This document shows, in pieces, positions 1-9,314 of a stretch of DNA of 64,000 bases (positions within the stretch are counted from its first letter, which is position 1; each line of letters begins with the position of its first letter). The notes under the pieces are model-generated. The model did not search any database. It saw only the letters and a list, made by a program, of their open reading frames with translations, and was not told the DNA's origin. This stretch comes from JAIOQJ01 sp963718635 (GTDB lineage Bacteria > Planctomycetota > Planctomycetia > Gemmatales > Gemmataceae). The stretch spans positions 1,116,001-1,180,000 of the forward strand of contig OY970367.1 in the NCBI GenBank assembly GCA_963718635.1, written 5' to 3'. Made by a program: the position numbers and the translations under genes.

Positions 1-1
1 G

Positions 2-220
2 TGGCTGACCGCTGAGTTCTTTCAAAACCGGCGAACGTTCCCCCAAAAAGAACTGGCCCGGTACGCCGGTAGACATGTCGCTTGGAGTTGGGACGGAACG
101 CTAATCGTCGCGGATGCCGACAGCGATGGGGATCTTGTAGAGAAAGTGAAATCGCTGGGATTGAACCCGTCACGGGTTGTTTATTCCTACGTCGAACTAC
201 CCGATGCGGTCTACATATAA
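2..220 (+). CDS. DUF5678-like protein, 3' part
   Basis: The window opens inside this gene, so only its last 72 codons are seen. The visible protein carries the pattern FFQNRRTFP, then ELARYAGRHVAWSWDGTLI, then a short acidic stretch and a C-terminal VVYSYVELPD. This is the layout of the small DUF5678 proteins common in planctomycetes, whose function is unknown. The stop codon overlaps the ATG of the next gene by one base, so the two are probably translationally coupled. The downstream partner is a retropepsin-like protease, a pairing I recall as recurrent in this phylum. Identity rests on the motif only. Confidence 0.7.
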   Translation, partial: WLTAEFFQNRRTFPQKELARYAGRHVAWSWDGTLIVADADSDGDLVEKVKSLGLNPSRVVYSYVELPDAVYI

Positions 221-663
221 TGCCAATGCGCTTTGACTATACGCCGTTTCAGATGAGTTCCCCTGTTCTATCTCAAGGTGGTCGAACCTCACGCCCCCGG
301 CCAATGATTTGTGTCACCGTGATTGGGCGAGATAAAGCAAAACCGGTCGATGCGATTCATCGACACTGCATCCGACGAAACCCTCTTTGATGAGCGAATC
401 GCCGCATACACAGACGTTGATCTCGTTCAAGCTCCTACAGTGGAATGCTTGGGTATCGGCGGTCAAGTTTGCAGCGCTCACTTCGCACAAGTAAAGTTAC
501 GCCTGACCGATGGCGTTGAATTTCACGAATGGCCGGCTTTGTTGCCGGGCTTAGGCGGCCGATACTCGGTATCGGCGGCTTCTTGCAGTTCTTCACCACG
601 ACGTTCTATGGCGATGATAAAGTCGTAGAGTTGGTTGCGAACCGGCTTTATAAGGGAAAATAA
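220..663 (+). pseudogene. retropepsin-like aspartic protease, frame broken twice
   Basis: Read in three segments the protein is coherent. It starts MPMRFDYTPF, continues to a protease-like DTASDE motif (the retropepsin D-T/S-G/A region, near base 360), and ends with GGFLQFFTTTFYGD and a basic C-terminus. The frame changes near base 350 (one extra base) and returns to the original frame near 545 (one base lost), so the errors compensate and the natural stop at 661-663 is reached. The ATG at 220 overlaps the stop of the DUF5678 gene. Either the gene is decaying or both indels are assembly errors; given how many breaks occur in this window the second is quite possible. A single-domain retropepsin of about 147 residues would be expected. 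Confidence 0.65.
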
Positions 664-727
664 TCCGGAAAAACCAGCGAATCAAGAACAATCGAGGGTT
701 GTGTTTTTCTTTCAACCCACGGAGTAA

Positions 728-1204
728 TTAGGCGGTTAGAAAACAATATTCACTTCTTTTCATCAACAAGGTCGATTGGAGCAAGCTTATTCTCGCCTCT
801 GTTAAGTTCCGCGCCAACGGAGACTCCGCCTGGAGGTTGTACTGCGAAGGCGCCAAATTCACAGTTGGGGTGCCCATCCCGCCGCCGCGATCAGTTTGGA
901 CGATCTTGGAGATCAACACAATGAACAGGCCAGGGCGGAGGGAGTTATTGTTATTGGCATCGGGTTGAATTGTGAAGTTTCCATTCGGGTCGGTTTTCGC
1001 TTGGGCGGTCCCGAGGTCGGGGTTGTCCTTCGGGACAAATCGGACCAGAGCGTCGGCGAAAGCCACGCCATTCAAAGTGACGGTGCCGTGGACTACCGTC
1101 TTATCACCTTTTTGGCTGCTGCTGCAACTTAATAGGGCGCAGGTGAAAGCGATCACGGCAAATATTCGAGTGCAAGTGGGACGAAACACGTGCGGAGCCC
1201 TCAA
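728..1204 (-). CDS. secreted lipoprotein with carboxypeptidase-regulatory-like fold, 3' end frameshifted
   Basis: A signal sequence ends in a lipobox (ALLSC, residues 23-27), followed by VHGTVTLNG, FVPKDNPDL and a DPNGNFTI strand. This layout is typical of the small planctomycete lipoproteins with a transthyretin-like or carboxypeptidase-regulatory-like domain. The start is a TTG whose last bases overlap the TGA of the DUF1559 gene (TTGA), a common arrangement for this pair. After SPLAR near base 813 the reading becomes unlike the family, whereas the next frame gives AELNRGENKLAPIDL and a stop at 750, the usual ending. One G is therefore probably missing there and the real end is 750. Confidence 0.75.
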   Translation of the reverse strand: MRAPHVFRPTCTRIFAVIAFTCALLSCSSSQKGDKTVVHGTVTLNGVAFADALVRFVPKDNPDLGTAQAKTDPNGNFTIQPDANNNNSLRPGLFIVLISKIVQTDRGGGMGTPTVNLAPSQYNLQAESPLARNLTEARISLLQSTLLMKRSEYCFLTA

Positions 1205-2113
1205 AATCCAGTCAAGACATTACCATCGCGAGGATCGCACGCGTTAGCCCACACACTTGGGGCAATGGCGCCAGATACGCTTCGAACGGCGCCATCGCCC
1301 ATCCCCACCGACATGCCGCTGATGTGAGGCGTATTGCCGCCACCACCTGAGTTTGTCGCATTCGGGACAGTAGGCCTGATTTGGAACATTGGGCACGGCG
1401 CGTAGCCGGCTCCGCCCGCGTGAGGAGCGTTGCACATTTGCGCCTGCCAGCGGTTTTCGGAATCCATCCAGAGGCTGGAATCAGGACCGCCGCCGGCGTT
1501 TCCGGTGCCGTACCAAGCGTAGCGTTCGCCAAAAATAACAGTTTGCGATGTTCCGTCTGCGAAGGTGGCCGGGATGGTCGCAGCGCCTTCGGAGCTATTG
1601 CTTGGGGGGTCGCCGAACACCATGTAGTTCCAAACATAGTTGGAAATAGCAAACTTGCCGTCTGGCCCTGCCGGGTTGCCAAGGCCGTCGTTGGCCCCGC
1701 TGGCGTCCGTGGGGCATTGAAGCAGTTTGATTTTGACGCCTTGGTAAGGCGTAGGACCGAAACCGTTGCCGCCCTGTGCCATAATCTGTTCGTGAAGCCC
1801 ATTTTGTTCGATGTAAGGCAGGAGCAGGAAGAATCCGGGCGTGAGACCCTTAAATGGCCCTGCGCGAAATCATGGCATTCCAAGCCGCGCCATTGGCCGG
1901 GCCAGCGCCCGGAGGCGGGCAGACTCCATTGGCATCGTGACAACCGTGCACCGCTAAGCAGAGTTGCTTAAGATTGTTCTGGCACTTGGTCCGAGCGGAG
2001 GCCTCACGCACTTTTTGCACGGCAGGGAGCAGAAGGCCAATCAGAATGGCGATAATGGCAATCACCACAAGAAGTTCAATAAGCGTGAAGCCGGCCCGTT
2101 TTGAAATGCTCAT
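1201..2113 (-). CDS. DUF1559 prepilin-like protein (one frame break)
   Basis: The N-terminus MSISKRAGFTLIELLVVIA is a type IV prepilin leader, with cleavage expected between Gly8 and Phe9, followed by AVQKVREA and NNLKQLCLAVHGCHD, the DUF1559 hallmark. The C-terminus contains MGDGAVRSVSG and NACDPRDG, also typical. The frame breaks near base 1862: continuing in the next frame gives GPFKGLTPGFFLLLPYIEQ, which is exactly what the family has there, so the protein is about 303 residues. The start at 2113 is chosen because the leader must be N-terminal; an upstream in-frame extension to 2167 has no support. DUF1559 proteins are greatly expanded in planctomycetes and probably form envelope pseudopili; the exact role is unknown. 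The stop overlaps the start of the lipoprotein gene. Confidence 0.85.
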
Positions 2114-2681
2114 GGGAACGCCACGACAAAGGAGAGTTAGCGGTAAACGATATAGCGAATTGTACACCGACTAAACTAACAAGTGGTATGAGGACGGCAG
2201 AAAGTCGGGTTTTCCCTGCTTTGGGAAGCACTCATCTCTGTGCGACAGTTTGGCAGAGAGCAGATGAATGGAATTTGCCCGGTTGCCCATTTCAATGGAC
2301 CTACACGGACTAACTGAAGTTCCAGTGGCTTGCACTTCTGACATTTGCGATCGGCTGGGTATGCATTTCTCGAAGGCACAACAAACGCCCATATGTCGGA
2401 CGCTCTTGCGAACAACATCATGCAGAGCTGCCCTTATACTGTACCTTCTGACTTAAATAGATAGGATAGATGGACTGATGAGCACAGCCGGAACCGATTA
2501 AACAGTCTGGAACGGTCGGGGCATTAACGCGCATAATTCTGCTCGGACTGCCTACGCCTTCGACCGGATCGGTAAAATGATTTGATCGCTCCCGATCAGC
2601 GGAGATTGACTGAGCTATTAGATACAATGATCGTTTCGCGTGGATAGGTTCGTACGGGCCGTTTGGAGTACAAGTACCATA
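2114..2681. other. intergenic region, no gene recognised
   Basis: The stretch lies between two divergent genes (DUF1559 and the SDR). Several short frames are open but none resembles a known protein or has a convincing ribosome-binding site. It should contain the promoters of both neighbours; I see no clear -35/-10 pair. Confidence 0.5.
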
Positions 2682-3518
2682 ATGAGTCGCAACCTGAAAG
2701 GGCTGGGCGTCCTTTTAACGGGCGGCTCGCGCGGCATCGGCCGTTGCATTGCCGGGCTGCTGGCCGAGCAAGGGGCGAGGCTAGTCCTGGCTGCACGCAG
2801 CGAGGCGGAGTTGAACGAAGCCGTCGCCGAATTACGAGGAACCGGTGCCGAAGTTTATGGCGTACGCGGCGATCTAACCTCGGCAGCCGATCGCGAGCGA
2901 ATGGTCGCAAGCGCGGTTGAGAAGCTCGGTGTTCTCGATGTCCTGATCAACAACGCCGGCACGTGCAGCTTCGGCGAGTTCAGTACGTCATCGGAAGATG
3001 TCTTACGGCAGATCATGGAAATCAACTTCTTCGCCCCGGCCGAGATGATCCGGCTTTGCCTCCCGCATTTGACGAAATCGTCGAATCGCCCGGCTGTCGT
3101 GAACGTGTCGTCAATCTGCGGACGCCGTGGCTTTCCTTCGTTCCCGGAGCATTCGGCCAGCAAGTTTGCCTTGGTCGCCTTGACCGAAACGCTGCGGGGA
3201 GAGTTTGCCCGCTTTGACGTCGATGCCATTTTGGTCGTGCCGGGGATGGCCAAGGTTGATGACTTCGAAAAGCATCTGTTGCGCAATGAGGGGCGTATTT
3301 ACATCGATTGGAACAATGTCCAGAGTGCCGAAACCGTCGCTCGTGGCATTGTGCGAGCGTTGCAGCGCAACTGGAAAGAAACGGTGATCGGCTACCTTGC
3401 CCTGTCGATGCATCGCCTGCAACGGTTATGGCCCGGAATGATGGACAATATCCTCATCAGCAAAGTGAAAAAGTTCGAAAAAGCGCGCTCCCAGAGCGCA
3501 GCTTTAGTGGCAAAGTAA
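2682..3518 (+). CDS. short-chain dehydrogenase/reductase (catalytic Tyr read as His)
   Basis: A classical SDR of about 278 residues. The Rossmann glycine motif TGGSRGIG is at residues 13-20, the NNAG motif at 90-93 and the active-site serines in NVSSICG near 143. The usual YxxxK catalytic pair reads HSASK (His157, Lys161): the Tyr is replaced by His, a one-base change. This is either a substrate-binding or altered enzyme, or a sequence error. I chose the ATG at 2682 rather than an upstream GTG at 2640 because the Rossmann strand then starts about ten residues in, as usual. The gene is 32 bp upstream of asnB and probably begins an operon that runs through the ABC exporter. Confidence 0.8.
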   Translation: MSRNLKGLGVLLTGGSRGIGRCIAGLLAEQGARLVLAARSEAELNEAVAELRGTGAEVYGVRGDLTSAADRERMVASAVEKLGVLDVLINNAGTCSFGEFSTSSEDVLRQIMEINFFAPAEMIRLCLPHLTKSSNRPAVVNVSSICGRRGFPSFPEHSASKFALVALTETLRGEFARFDVDAILVVPGMAKVDDFEKHLLRNEGRIYIDWNNVQSAETVARGIVRALQRNWKETVIGYLALSMHRLQRLWPGMMDNILISKVKKFEKARSQSAALVAK

Positions 3519-3550
3519 CGTTTCAAGTAGTCGGCGTTTCGGGGGTGAAA

Positions 3551-5629
3551 ATGTGCGGCATTGCTGGAATCGTTGACTTGGCGGGAAAGCGTCCGGCGCC
3601 TCGGCGGGCCGTGCAGCGTATGGCCAAGGCGATTCTTCACCGCGGGCCCGACGACGATGGCTTTCTCGAACGCGACGGCATGCTCCTGGCCAACCGCCGC
3701 TTGAGCATTGTCGGCCTGGCCGACGGCAAGCAACCGATCAGCAACGAAGATGGCACGATCTGGGTTGTCTTCAATGGCGAATTTTTCGATTACCCCGAGA
3801 AGCGGAAACAGCTCGAGGCCAAAGGCCATGTTTTCCGCACGCACACCGATACGGAATTGATTCCTCATTTATGGGAAGAGTATCAGGAAGGGATGTTCGA
3901 ACATCTCAAGGGCCAGTTCGCGATTTGCCTTTGGGATAGCCGACAGAATTGTCTTATCCTCGCCCGCGATCGCATCGGCATCTGTCCGTTGTTTTATTCG
4001 TTGCAGAAGCCTCGCGAAGGGCCGCTAGCCGGCTCGAATGTGTTTCTCTTTGCCTCGGAAATCAAAGGACTGTTGGCGTCCGGCATGGTTGACGCCAAGC
4101 CCGACCTCCAAGGCATCAACTCGGTATTCAGCTTCTTCGCGATTCCAGGCCCACATACCTGTTTCGATGGCGTCAAACTGCTGCTTCCCGGCCATTATTT
4201 ACGGGTACAGCTCGGTGAGGGCGTCAGCCCCGAGAACGCGATTCGAGACCGAATATATTGGGAAATCGATTATCCCGATTGGGGCCAAGAGGCCGACCCG
4301 CCCGAAAAGCAGGTCATCGAAGAATACGAACGGCTGCTGCTAGCGTCGGTCGAACGGCGACTGCGGGCGGATGTGCCTGTCGTTGCCTATCTAAGCGGCG
4401 GCGTCGATTCGAGCACCATCGTCGCGATGGCATCGAAAGTTCTAGGCCGGCCGATCCCGGCGTTTACAATCTCGGTGCAGTCGAAAGGCTTGAACGAAGA
4501 GAGCGAGGCCGCCCAAACCGCCCGACATGTAGGCACGAAGCCGATCGTGCTCAACTTCGGCGATGCAGACGTTCGCGACACTTACCCGGACTTCATATGG
4601 ACGGCTGAAATGCCGGTCATCGACACCTCGGCCGCATCGCTGATGGAGTTGGCGAAGCTCGTTCGGCAGCACGGCTACAAAGTGGCGCTAACGGGCGAAG
4701 GCGCCGACGAAACGCTTGCCGGTTATTCGTGGTTCCGCATTCATAAGCTGCTGAGCACGTTTGGCCAGGGCTTTGGGATGCAGATGCGCAACATCGGCTG
4801 CATGATCACCGGTGCGCCGAAGTTCAGCAAAGAAGCTATTCAGCGCTCGCACGAATCCGTCGGAGGGCATAATGGTTGGCTCGATCTCTACGGCCTGATG
4901 AGCATGTCGAAACTGCGATTCTACCGTCCGGAACTGCGCGACAAGCTGGCCATCGATCCACCTTACGACCATATCGGCCTCAACCACGAACGGCTCAAGA
5001 AGTGGCATCCGTTCAATCGGTCGCTCTATCTCGGCCAGCGCATCATGCTGCCAGGGCATCTGCTCAGCTCGAAGGGCGATCGAGTGTCGATGAGCCAGTC
5101 AGTCGAAACCAGGCCGCCGTTCCTCGATGAGGACTTATGGGCCTACGCAGCGACATTACATCCTCGATGGAAACTTCGCTGGCAGGCACGGCTGGCGCCC
5201 AAGCTGAAACTATTGCAGGAAAAGTACCTGCTTCGGCGCGTGGCCGAACGCTGGCTGCCTAAGGAATGCGCTTGGCGCAGCAAAGCGATGTTCCGGGCGC
5301 CGCTCGACAGCTTTCATCTGACGGACGACAAGGCGCCGCGCTGGATCGCGCAAGCGCTAAGCCGGGAATCGTTGGAAAAGACCGGCTTTTTCGATGTCGA
5401 TGCCGTCCTCGACTGGCGCCAAAAGCTACCCACCATGGGCCGCGGCCTCAATCGCACCTCGGTCGAGATGGGCTTGGTTGCCGTGACCGCCACCCAGCTT
5501 TGGCATCATCTGTTTATCTCGGGAGATCTGACGGATCTGCCTTCGCGGGCCCAGCGATTTGCGCACTTGGACGATGGCATTGGAGAAGAAGCGGTATCTC
5601 AACCTGTGTTTGTAGGAAGCGGTGCTTGA
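3551..5629 (+). CDS. asnB: asparagine synthetase, glutamine-hydrolysing
   Basis: Transfers ammonia from glutamine to an ATP-activated aspartate-type carboxylate. The ATG at 3551 places the catalytic Cys directly after Met (MCGIAGIVDL), as the N-terminal glutaminase domain requires; longer upstream frames are excluded by this. HRGPDDDGF and VFNGEFFDY are glutaminase motifs. The synthetase half has the PP-loop SGGVDSS near residue 281 and TGEGADETLAGY further on. At about 692 residues it is longer than the E. coli enzyme, in line with the AsnB-like amidotransferases found in biosynthetic clusters. It lies between an SDR and an ABC exporter, so it may amidate a special product rather than only make asparagine; that is inference. 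Confidence 0.9.
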   Translation: MCGIAGIVDLAGKRPAPRRAVQRMAKAILHRGPDDDGFLERDGMLLANRRLSIVGLADGKQPISNEDGTIWVVFNGEFFDYPEKRKQLEAKGHVFRTHTDTELIPHLWEEYQEGMFEHLKGQFAICLWDSRQNCLILARDRIGICPLFYSLQKPREGPLAGSNVFLFASEIKGLLASGMVDAKPDLQGINSVFSFFAIPGPHTCFDGVKLLLPGHYLRVQLGEGVSPENAIRDRIYWEIDYPDWGQEADPPEKQVIEEYERLLLASVERRLRADVPVVAYLSGGVDSSTIVAMASKVLGRPIPAFTISVQSKGLNEESEAAQTARHVGTKPIVLNFGDADVRDTYPDFIWTAEMPVIDTSAASLMELAKLVRQHGYKVALTGEGADETLAGYSWFRIHKLLSTFGQGFGMQMRNIGCMITGAPKFSKEAIQRSHESVGGHNGWLDLYGLMSMSKLRFYRPELRDKLAIDPPYDHIGLNHERLKKWHPFNRSLYLGQRIMLPGHLLSSKGDRVSMSQSVETRPPFLDEDLWAYAATLHPRWKLRWQARLAPKLKLLQEKYLLRRVAERWLPKECAWRSKAMFRAPLDSFHLTDDKAPRWIAQALSRESLEKTGFFDVDAVLDWRQKLPTMGRGLNRTSVEMGLVAVTATQLWHHLFISGDLTDLPSRAQRFAHLDDGIGEEAVSQPVFVGSGA

Positions 5630-5691
5630 TTCAGAGCCGCGAACGTCAGGAGCGGAGGTTGCTGCGACCGTCAGGGAGCGGGCGATAATAC

Positions 5692-6817
5692 ATGTATTAC
5701 TCACTGAGAACACTCTGGCACGAACGCTCTCGCTATCTGCCCGGCATATTGGCCGTGGCATTCAGCGCGGTTCTCATTGCGCTGCAATGCGGGCTCTTGC
5801 TCGGTTTGTTTTCGATTACGTCGATCCCGATCGACCACACACGTGCCGACATCTGGGTCGGCTCACCGCAAGTTCTGAGCGTTGACCTTGGCCGGCCGAT
5901 CCCGATGTCGTACTTGTCGCGCATCGCTCAAGATAGCCGAGTGGTGGATGTCGAGACGTATTATCAAGCGTTTTCCAGTTGGACGAAACCCGATGGCGGC
6001 TCTGACTTATGCATCGTCATCGGCTGCGACCTCAACGACGATGGCCTGGGCTCCGTGGTCGAATTGACGCCGGAGATGCGGATCTTGCTTACCCAACCGG
6101 GCAGCATCGTCGTCGATGAAGGCGAACTGTCACGCATGGGAGTTAAGGGTTTAGGCGACAAAGCGGAAATCAACAAGCATACCGTGCAAATCGTGGGATT
6201 GGTGAAAGGCCTTCGCTCGCTGGCCGGCCCTTATGTCTTCTGCTCGCGCGACACCGCCCGCAATCTGATCCGCATGGTGATGCCGAGCGATCACACGACC
6301 TACTATCTGGTGAAATGCCGAAACAAGGACGATGCCCCTAAGCTGGTTGAAGACTTGAAGCGAGAATACCCGGAAGACATGTCGTCTTTCACCAGTGATG
6401 AGTTTTCGTTTCGCTCGCGTAAGCACTGGCTGCTGAAAACAAAAGCTGGAATCGCGCTGGGTTATGCAGCCATTTTGGGGCTACTGGTGGGCATGGTGGT
6501 AACCAGCCAAACGCTCTATGCAGCCACGACGGCCTCGGCACGCGAGTATGCGATCTTGCTGGCGCTGGGCATCCCGCTGGCGCATCTCGCTCACAGTGCT
6601 CGTACAATCGTTTTGGGTTGGCATTATCGGCATTATTGTGGCATACCCGGCCGTGAAGTTCTTCGCCGGCATTGCCGAGTTGGGCGGCGTGAATGTCTTA
6701 CTCCCCTGGTGGCTGCTTATCAGCGCGATTTGCGTCACCATGTTCATGGCCATGATTTCCGGCGCCTTCGCCCTGCGCTCGGTGCGGCAAATTGAGCCGA
6801 TGTCGTTGTTGCGATAG
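5692..6817 (+). CDS. ABC exporter permease, MacB/DevC type (one frame break)
   Basis: MacB/FtsX-type membrane protein. There is an N-terminal membrane segment (residues about 14-40, after LRTLWHERSRYLPG), a periplasmic domain of some 220 residues (DIWVGSP, EVDEGE-like and GLVKGLRS regions), then three C-terminal segments. The frame breaks near base 6576: the first frame runs to ALGIP, and the next frame continues RWRISLTVLVQSFWVG, PWWLLISAICVTMFMAM and the end QIEPMSLLR, typical of DevC. Together with the ATPase and HlyD-like adaptor downstream it forms a tripartite DevBCA/MacAB-like exporter. The cargo is unknown; the SDR and AsnB genes upstream hint at a modified small molecule or lipid. 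Confidence 0.8.
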
Positions 6818-6919
6818 TTGTTGATTGGGCGAGCCCGAGCAGCGTAAGCTGCCGGAGAAGTTCACCGGGCAGTTTCAAACTGCTCGGCTCGCCGGAAACC
6901 GTAACCTTGGAAGGCAAGG

Positions 6920-7671
6920 ATGATCGACGATACTCCGATGCTCCGCGGCCTGAAGCTCACTCGCACCTATGGCGAAGGCGCCACGCTTACGCATGCCTTG
7001 CGCGAGGTGTCGATGGACCTTTTCCGAGGTCAGCTCGTATTGTTGATGGGGCCTTCGGGAAGCGGTAAATCGACGCTGTTGGCGGTCATGTCGGGCTTGT
7101 TGAAGCCCGATCAGGGACATGTGATGGCCCACGACGGCGAAAGCTTGCGCGACGTCTGGGAAATGACCCCGCGCAGCGCGAGCAGTTCCGCCTTCGCTAT
7201 TGCGGGTTTATCTTTCAGGGATATAATCTCTTTCCTGCCCTGTCGGCCCGCCAACAGCTGGAAATCATCCTTCGCTGGGGAAATGAAGCGAACGGCCGCG
7301 ATGCTCGCCGCCGTGCCGATGAGATGCTGATGTTGCTCGGGTTGGGCAATAAAGGGCATTTGAAACCTTCCCAACTCTCCGGCGGAGAAAAGCAGCGCGT
7401 CGCCATCGGGCGGGCGCTGATCAAGAACCCGAAATTCTGCTTCGCCGACGAGCCGACCAGCGCCCTCGATTGGTCGAGCGGCGAGCGTGTTATCGAATTG
7501 CTTCGTGCCGCCGCCCACGAGCGCGATGCCACCATATTGATCGTCTCTCACGATCATCGCATTTTGCCCTATGTCGATGTCCATTTCCACTTGGAAGATG
7601 GCAGCCTGACGGAAGAGGATCTTCCTGAGGCCATCCCGATGGGCTCGGATGACTGGAGGAACGCATCATGA
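6920..7671 (+). CDS. ABC exporter ATP-binding protein, MacB/DevA/LolD type (one frame break)
   Basis: The Walker A motif GPSGSGKST lies at residues 44-52, the signature LSGGEKQRVAIGRAL and Walker B FADEPTSALD in the second half, and the H-loop in IVSHDHR. The frame changes near base 7175: after EMTPR the next frame gives EQFRLRYCGFIFQGYNLFPALS, which holds the Q-loop, so the full protein is about 250 residues. The last codons overlap the ATG of the HlyD gene (ATGA at 7668-7671). It powers the neighbouring permease on the cytoplasmic face. Confidence 0.85.
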
Positions 7672-8810
7672 AGAAGAATCGCATCTTGACCGTGGCCATC
7701 ATGGCTGGCGTGCTCATTACCGCCATCACCTTCCTGACCGCCGCCCGGATGACGGGCGACGACGGCAAAACGGTGAAGGACCAGCAGAAGATCATCTCCC
7801 AGGTAAAGACGGGCTCCAAAGGCGTTGTCGTCTTCGGAACCTTAACCGTCGATAACGGCCCAGGCCTGCTGCCGCTCTATCCGGAAACTTTCCCCCAGCC
7901 CTGCAAGGTGAAGAAAGTCCTCGTGGCCGAAGGTCAAACGGTTACCAAGAACCAGAAACTAGTTGAATTTGACACGAAACTCGCCGACTTGACGATCGCC
8001 GAAGCCAAAGCGGGGCTTGCGCAAGCCGAAGCCGCTCTGAAAGGCGCAGATGCCGCCGTGCATATGGCCGATCAGACCATGGAAGGGCATCAAGTTCTAA
8101 TAAAAGCGACGCAAGAAACAATCGCAGGTAAGGCACTGGAATTAGAAGCCGCCAAGGTTGATTTGTTGGAGGTCCGTAGAAAACTTGAGGGCGTTGGTGT
8201 AAAAGCCGAAAGCGATGCGGAATACCGGTCAAGTCAAAAGAAAGTCGATGCCGCCGAAAAGGCCTTGGAAGGTGAGCGCGTCAAACTGGAAGGCATGAAG
8301 GCTATCACGCCGGTTTCAAAAAGGGAACAGGCTCAAGCGGCCGTCGCAGAAGCAAAAGCAGCCATCATTCGTCAGAAAACGCTGCTCGACAAAGCGAACT
8401 ACGGATTGGAACTGATGACCCTGACCGCTCCTGACGACGGTAAGATCGTCCGCAGCCTGGTCGCCGAGGGTCTCATGTTCGGCGCTCAAACCCGTCAGCC
8501 GGCTTTTCTGTTCCAGCCAAAGGGTCCGTTGGTAGTAAGGGCGGAAGTCGATCAGGAATTCGCATCACGTGTCGTGCGCGGCCAAGAAGCGATCATTCAA
8601 GATGACGGCAATCCCAACCTGAAGTGGAATGGCCGTGTCTTGCGTGTATCCGATAGCTTCCTGCCGAAACGGGCAACCACCTCGGCACCGGACGGTCTGA
8701 TGGTCAACGACGCCTGCGTTCTCGAATGCATCATCAGCATCGAAGGCAACGATGCGCATTCGATTCTTCGGATCGGGCAACGCATCAAAGTGAGCATTGG
8801 GGTTGAGTGA
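7668..8810 (+). CDS. HlyD/MacA/DevB-type periplasmic adaptor
   Basis: Membrane-fusion protein of 380 residues. An N-terminal membrane anchor (residues about 6-26) is followed by a barrel-sandwich half (CKVKKVLVAEGQTVTKNQKL), a long alpha-hairpin rich in Ala, Glu and Lys (about 105-240), and the returning half LTAPDDGKIVRSLVAEG. It bridges the inner-membrane ABC transporter and the outer membrane. The start overlaps the ATPase stop by four bases, which shows co-translation with the exporter genes. No outer-membrane TolC partner is seen nearby. A hairpin followed by a T-run lies about 100 bp downstream. Confidence 0.88.
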   Translation: MKKNRILTVAIMAGVLITAITFLTAARMTGDDGKTVKDQQKIISQVKTGSKGVVVFGTLTVDNGPGLLPLYPETFPQPCKVKKVLVAEGQTVTKNQKLVEFDTKLADLTIAEAKAGLAQAEAALKGADAAVHMADQTMEGHQVLIKATQETIAGKALELEAAKVDLLEVRRKLEGVGVKAESDAEYRSSQKKVDAAEKALEGERVKLEGMKAITPVSKREQAQAAVAEAKAAIIRQKTLLDKANYGLELMTLTAPDDGKIVRSLVAEGLMFGAQTRQPAFLFQPKGPLVVRAEVDQEFASRVVRGQEAIIQDDGNPNLKWNGRVLRVSDSFLPKRATTSAPDGLMVNDACVLECIISIEGNDAHSILRIGQRIKVSIGVE

Positions 8811-8907
8811 GGTGTGCGCAATGGAACAGGCACTCCTTTGTGGGCACATAAATTTTGAAGTTCCGCATTACTGACATTCAGGCTCCTTAAGTGGATGTAC
8901 AAGCCTG

Positions 8908-8950
8908 AAGCGCAAGCGAAGAACGTAAGATCTCTTCGCTTGCGCTTTTT
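8908..8950 (+). terminator. hairpin with T-run after the exporter operon
   Basis: Fifteen-base perfect arms (8908-8922 and 8933-8947, arm sequence AAGCGCAAGCGAAGA) enclose a 10-base loop and are followed directly by a run of T (8946-8950). It could end the SDR-asnB-exporter transcript. The arm sequence is also related to the longer palindrome at 8985-9058, so it may be a repeat that doubles as a terminator. Confidence 0.55.
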
Positions 8951-8984
8951 GAAGTTGCGCGGTACCAAGCGGCTTCGAGGGTAT

Positions 8985-9058
8985 TGAGAGCCCGAAGCGC
9001 AAGCAAGGGACAGCGTTCGGAAAAATAGGCCTTTCCTTGCTTGCGCTTCGGGCTCTCA
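8985..9058. repeat. 24-bp perfect inverted repeat
   Basis: The arms 8985-9008 and 9035-9058 are perfectly complementary (core GAAGCGCAAGCAAGG) with a 26-base spacer. The hairpin at 8908-8947 and the palindrome at 57965-58022 share the AAGCGC(A/T)AGCGAAG theme, so this looks like a dispersed repeat family rather than a local regulatory site. The rest of 8811-9267 holds no gene that I recognise. Confidence 0.6.
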
Positions 9059-9267
9059 TTGACCCGATAAATTCGTCGTGATTCCGCTAGCGCGCAACTT
9101 CAAAACTTGCGCTCCAGGCTTGTAAGGATTGTTAGACGCATCACGACCGTGAAGGGCGAGCGAAGAACGTAAGAACTCTTGGCTGGCGATTCAGGCTTGT
9201 GGAATTGCTGCGCCGCGCTTGCGTGTCCGGCTCGCATCAGCGATAAACGAGCAGCAACGCTCAAAAC

Positions 9268-9296
9268 GAAAAAAGCCCGCTCCAAAGGGAGCGGGC
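9268..9296 (-). terminator. intrinsic terminator of the 9315-9617 gene
   Basis: On the minus strand a GC-rich stem (GCCCGCTCC pairing with GGAGCGGGC) with a short loop is followed by TTTTTT. It lies 19 bp after the stop codon of the small secreted protein, an ideal position for Rho-independent termination. Confidence 0.85.
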
Positions 9297-9314
9297 GATG
9301 AGTCATCTTCCAAA

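Noticed and set aside
3308..3550. Upstream extension of AsnB overlapping the SDR gene
   Set aside because: The glutaminase domain requires Cys as residue 2, which fixes the start at 3551.
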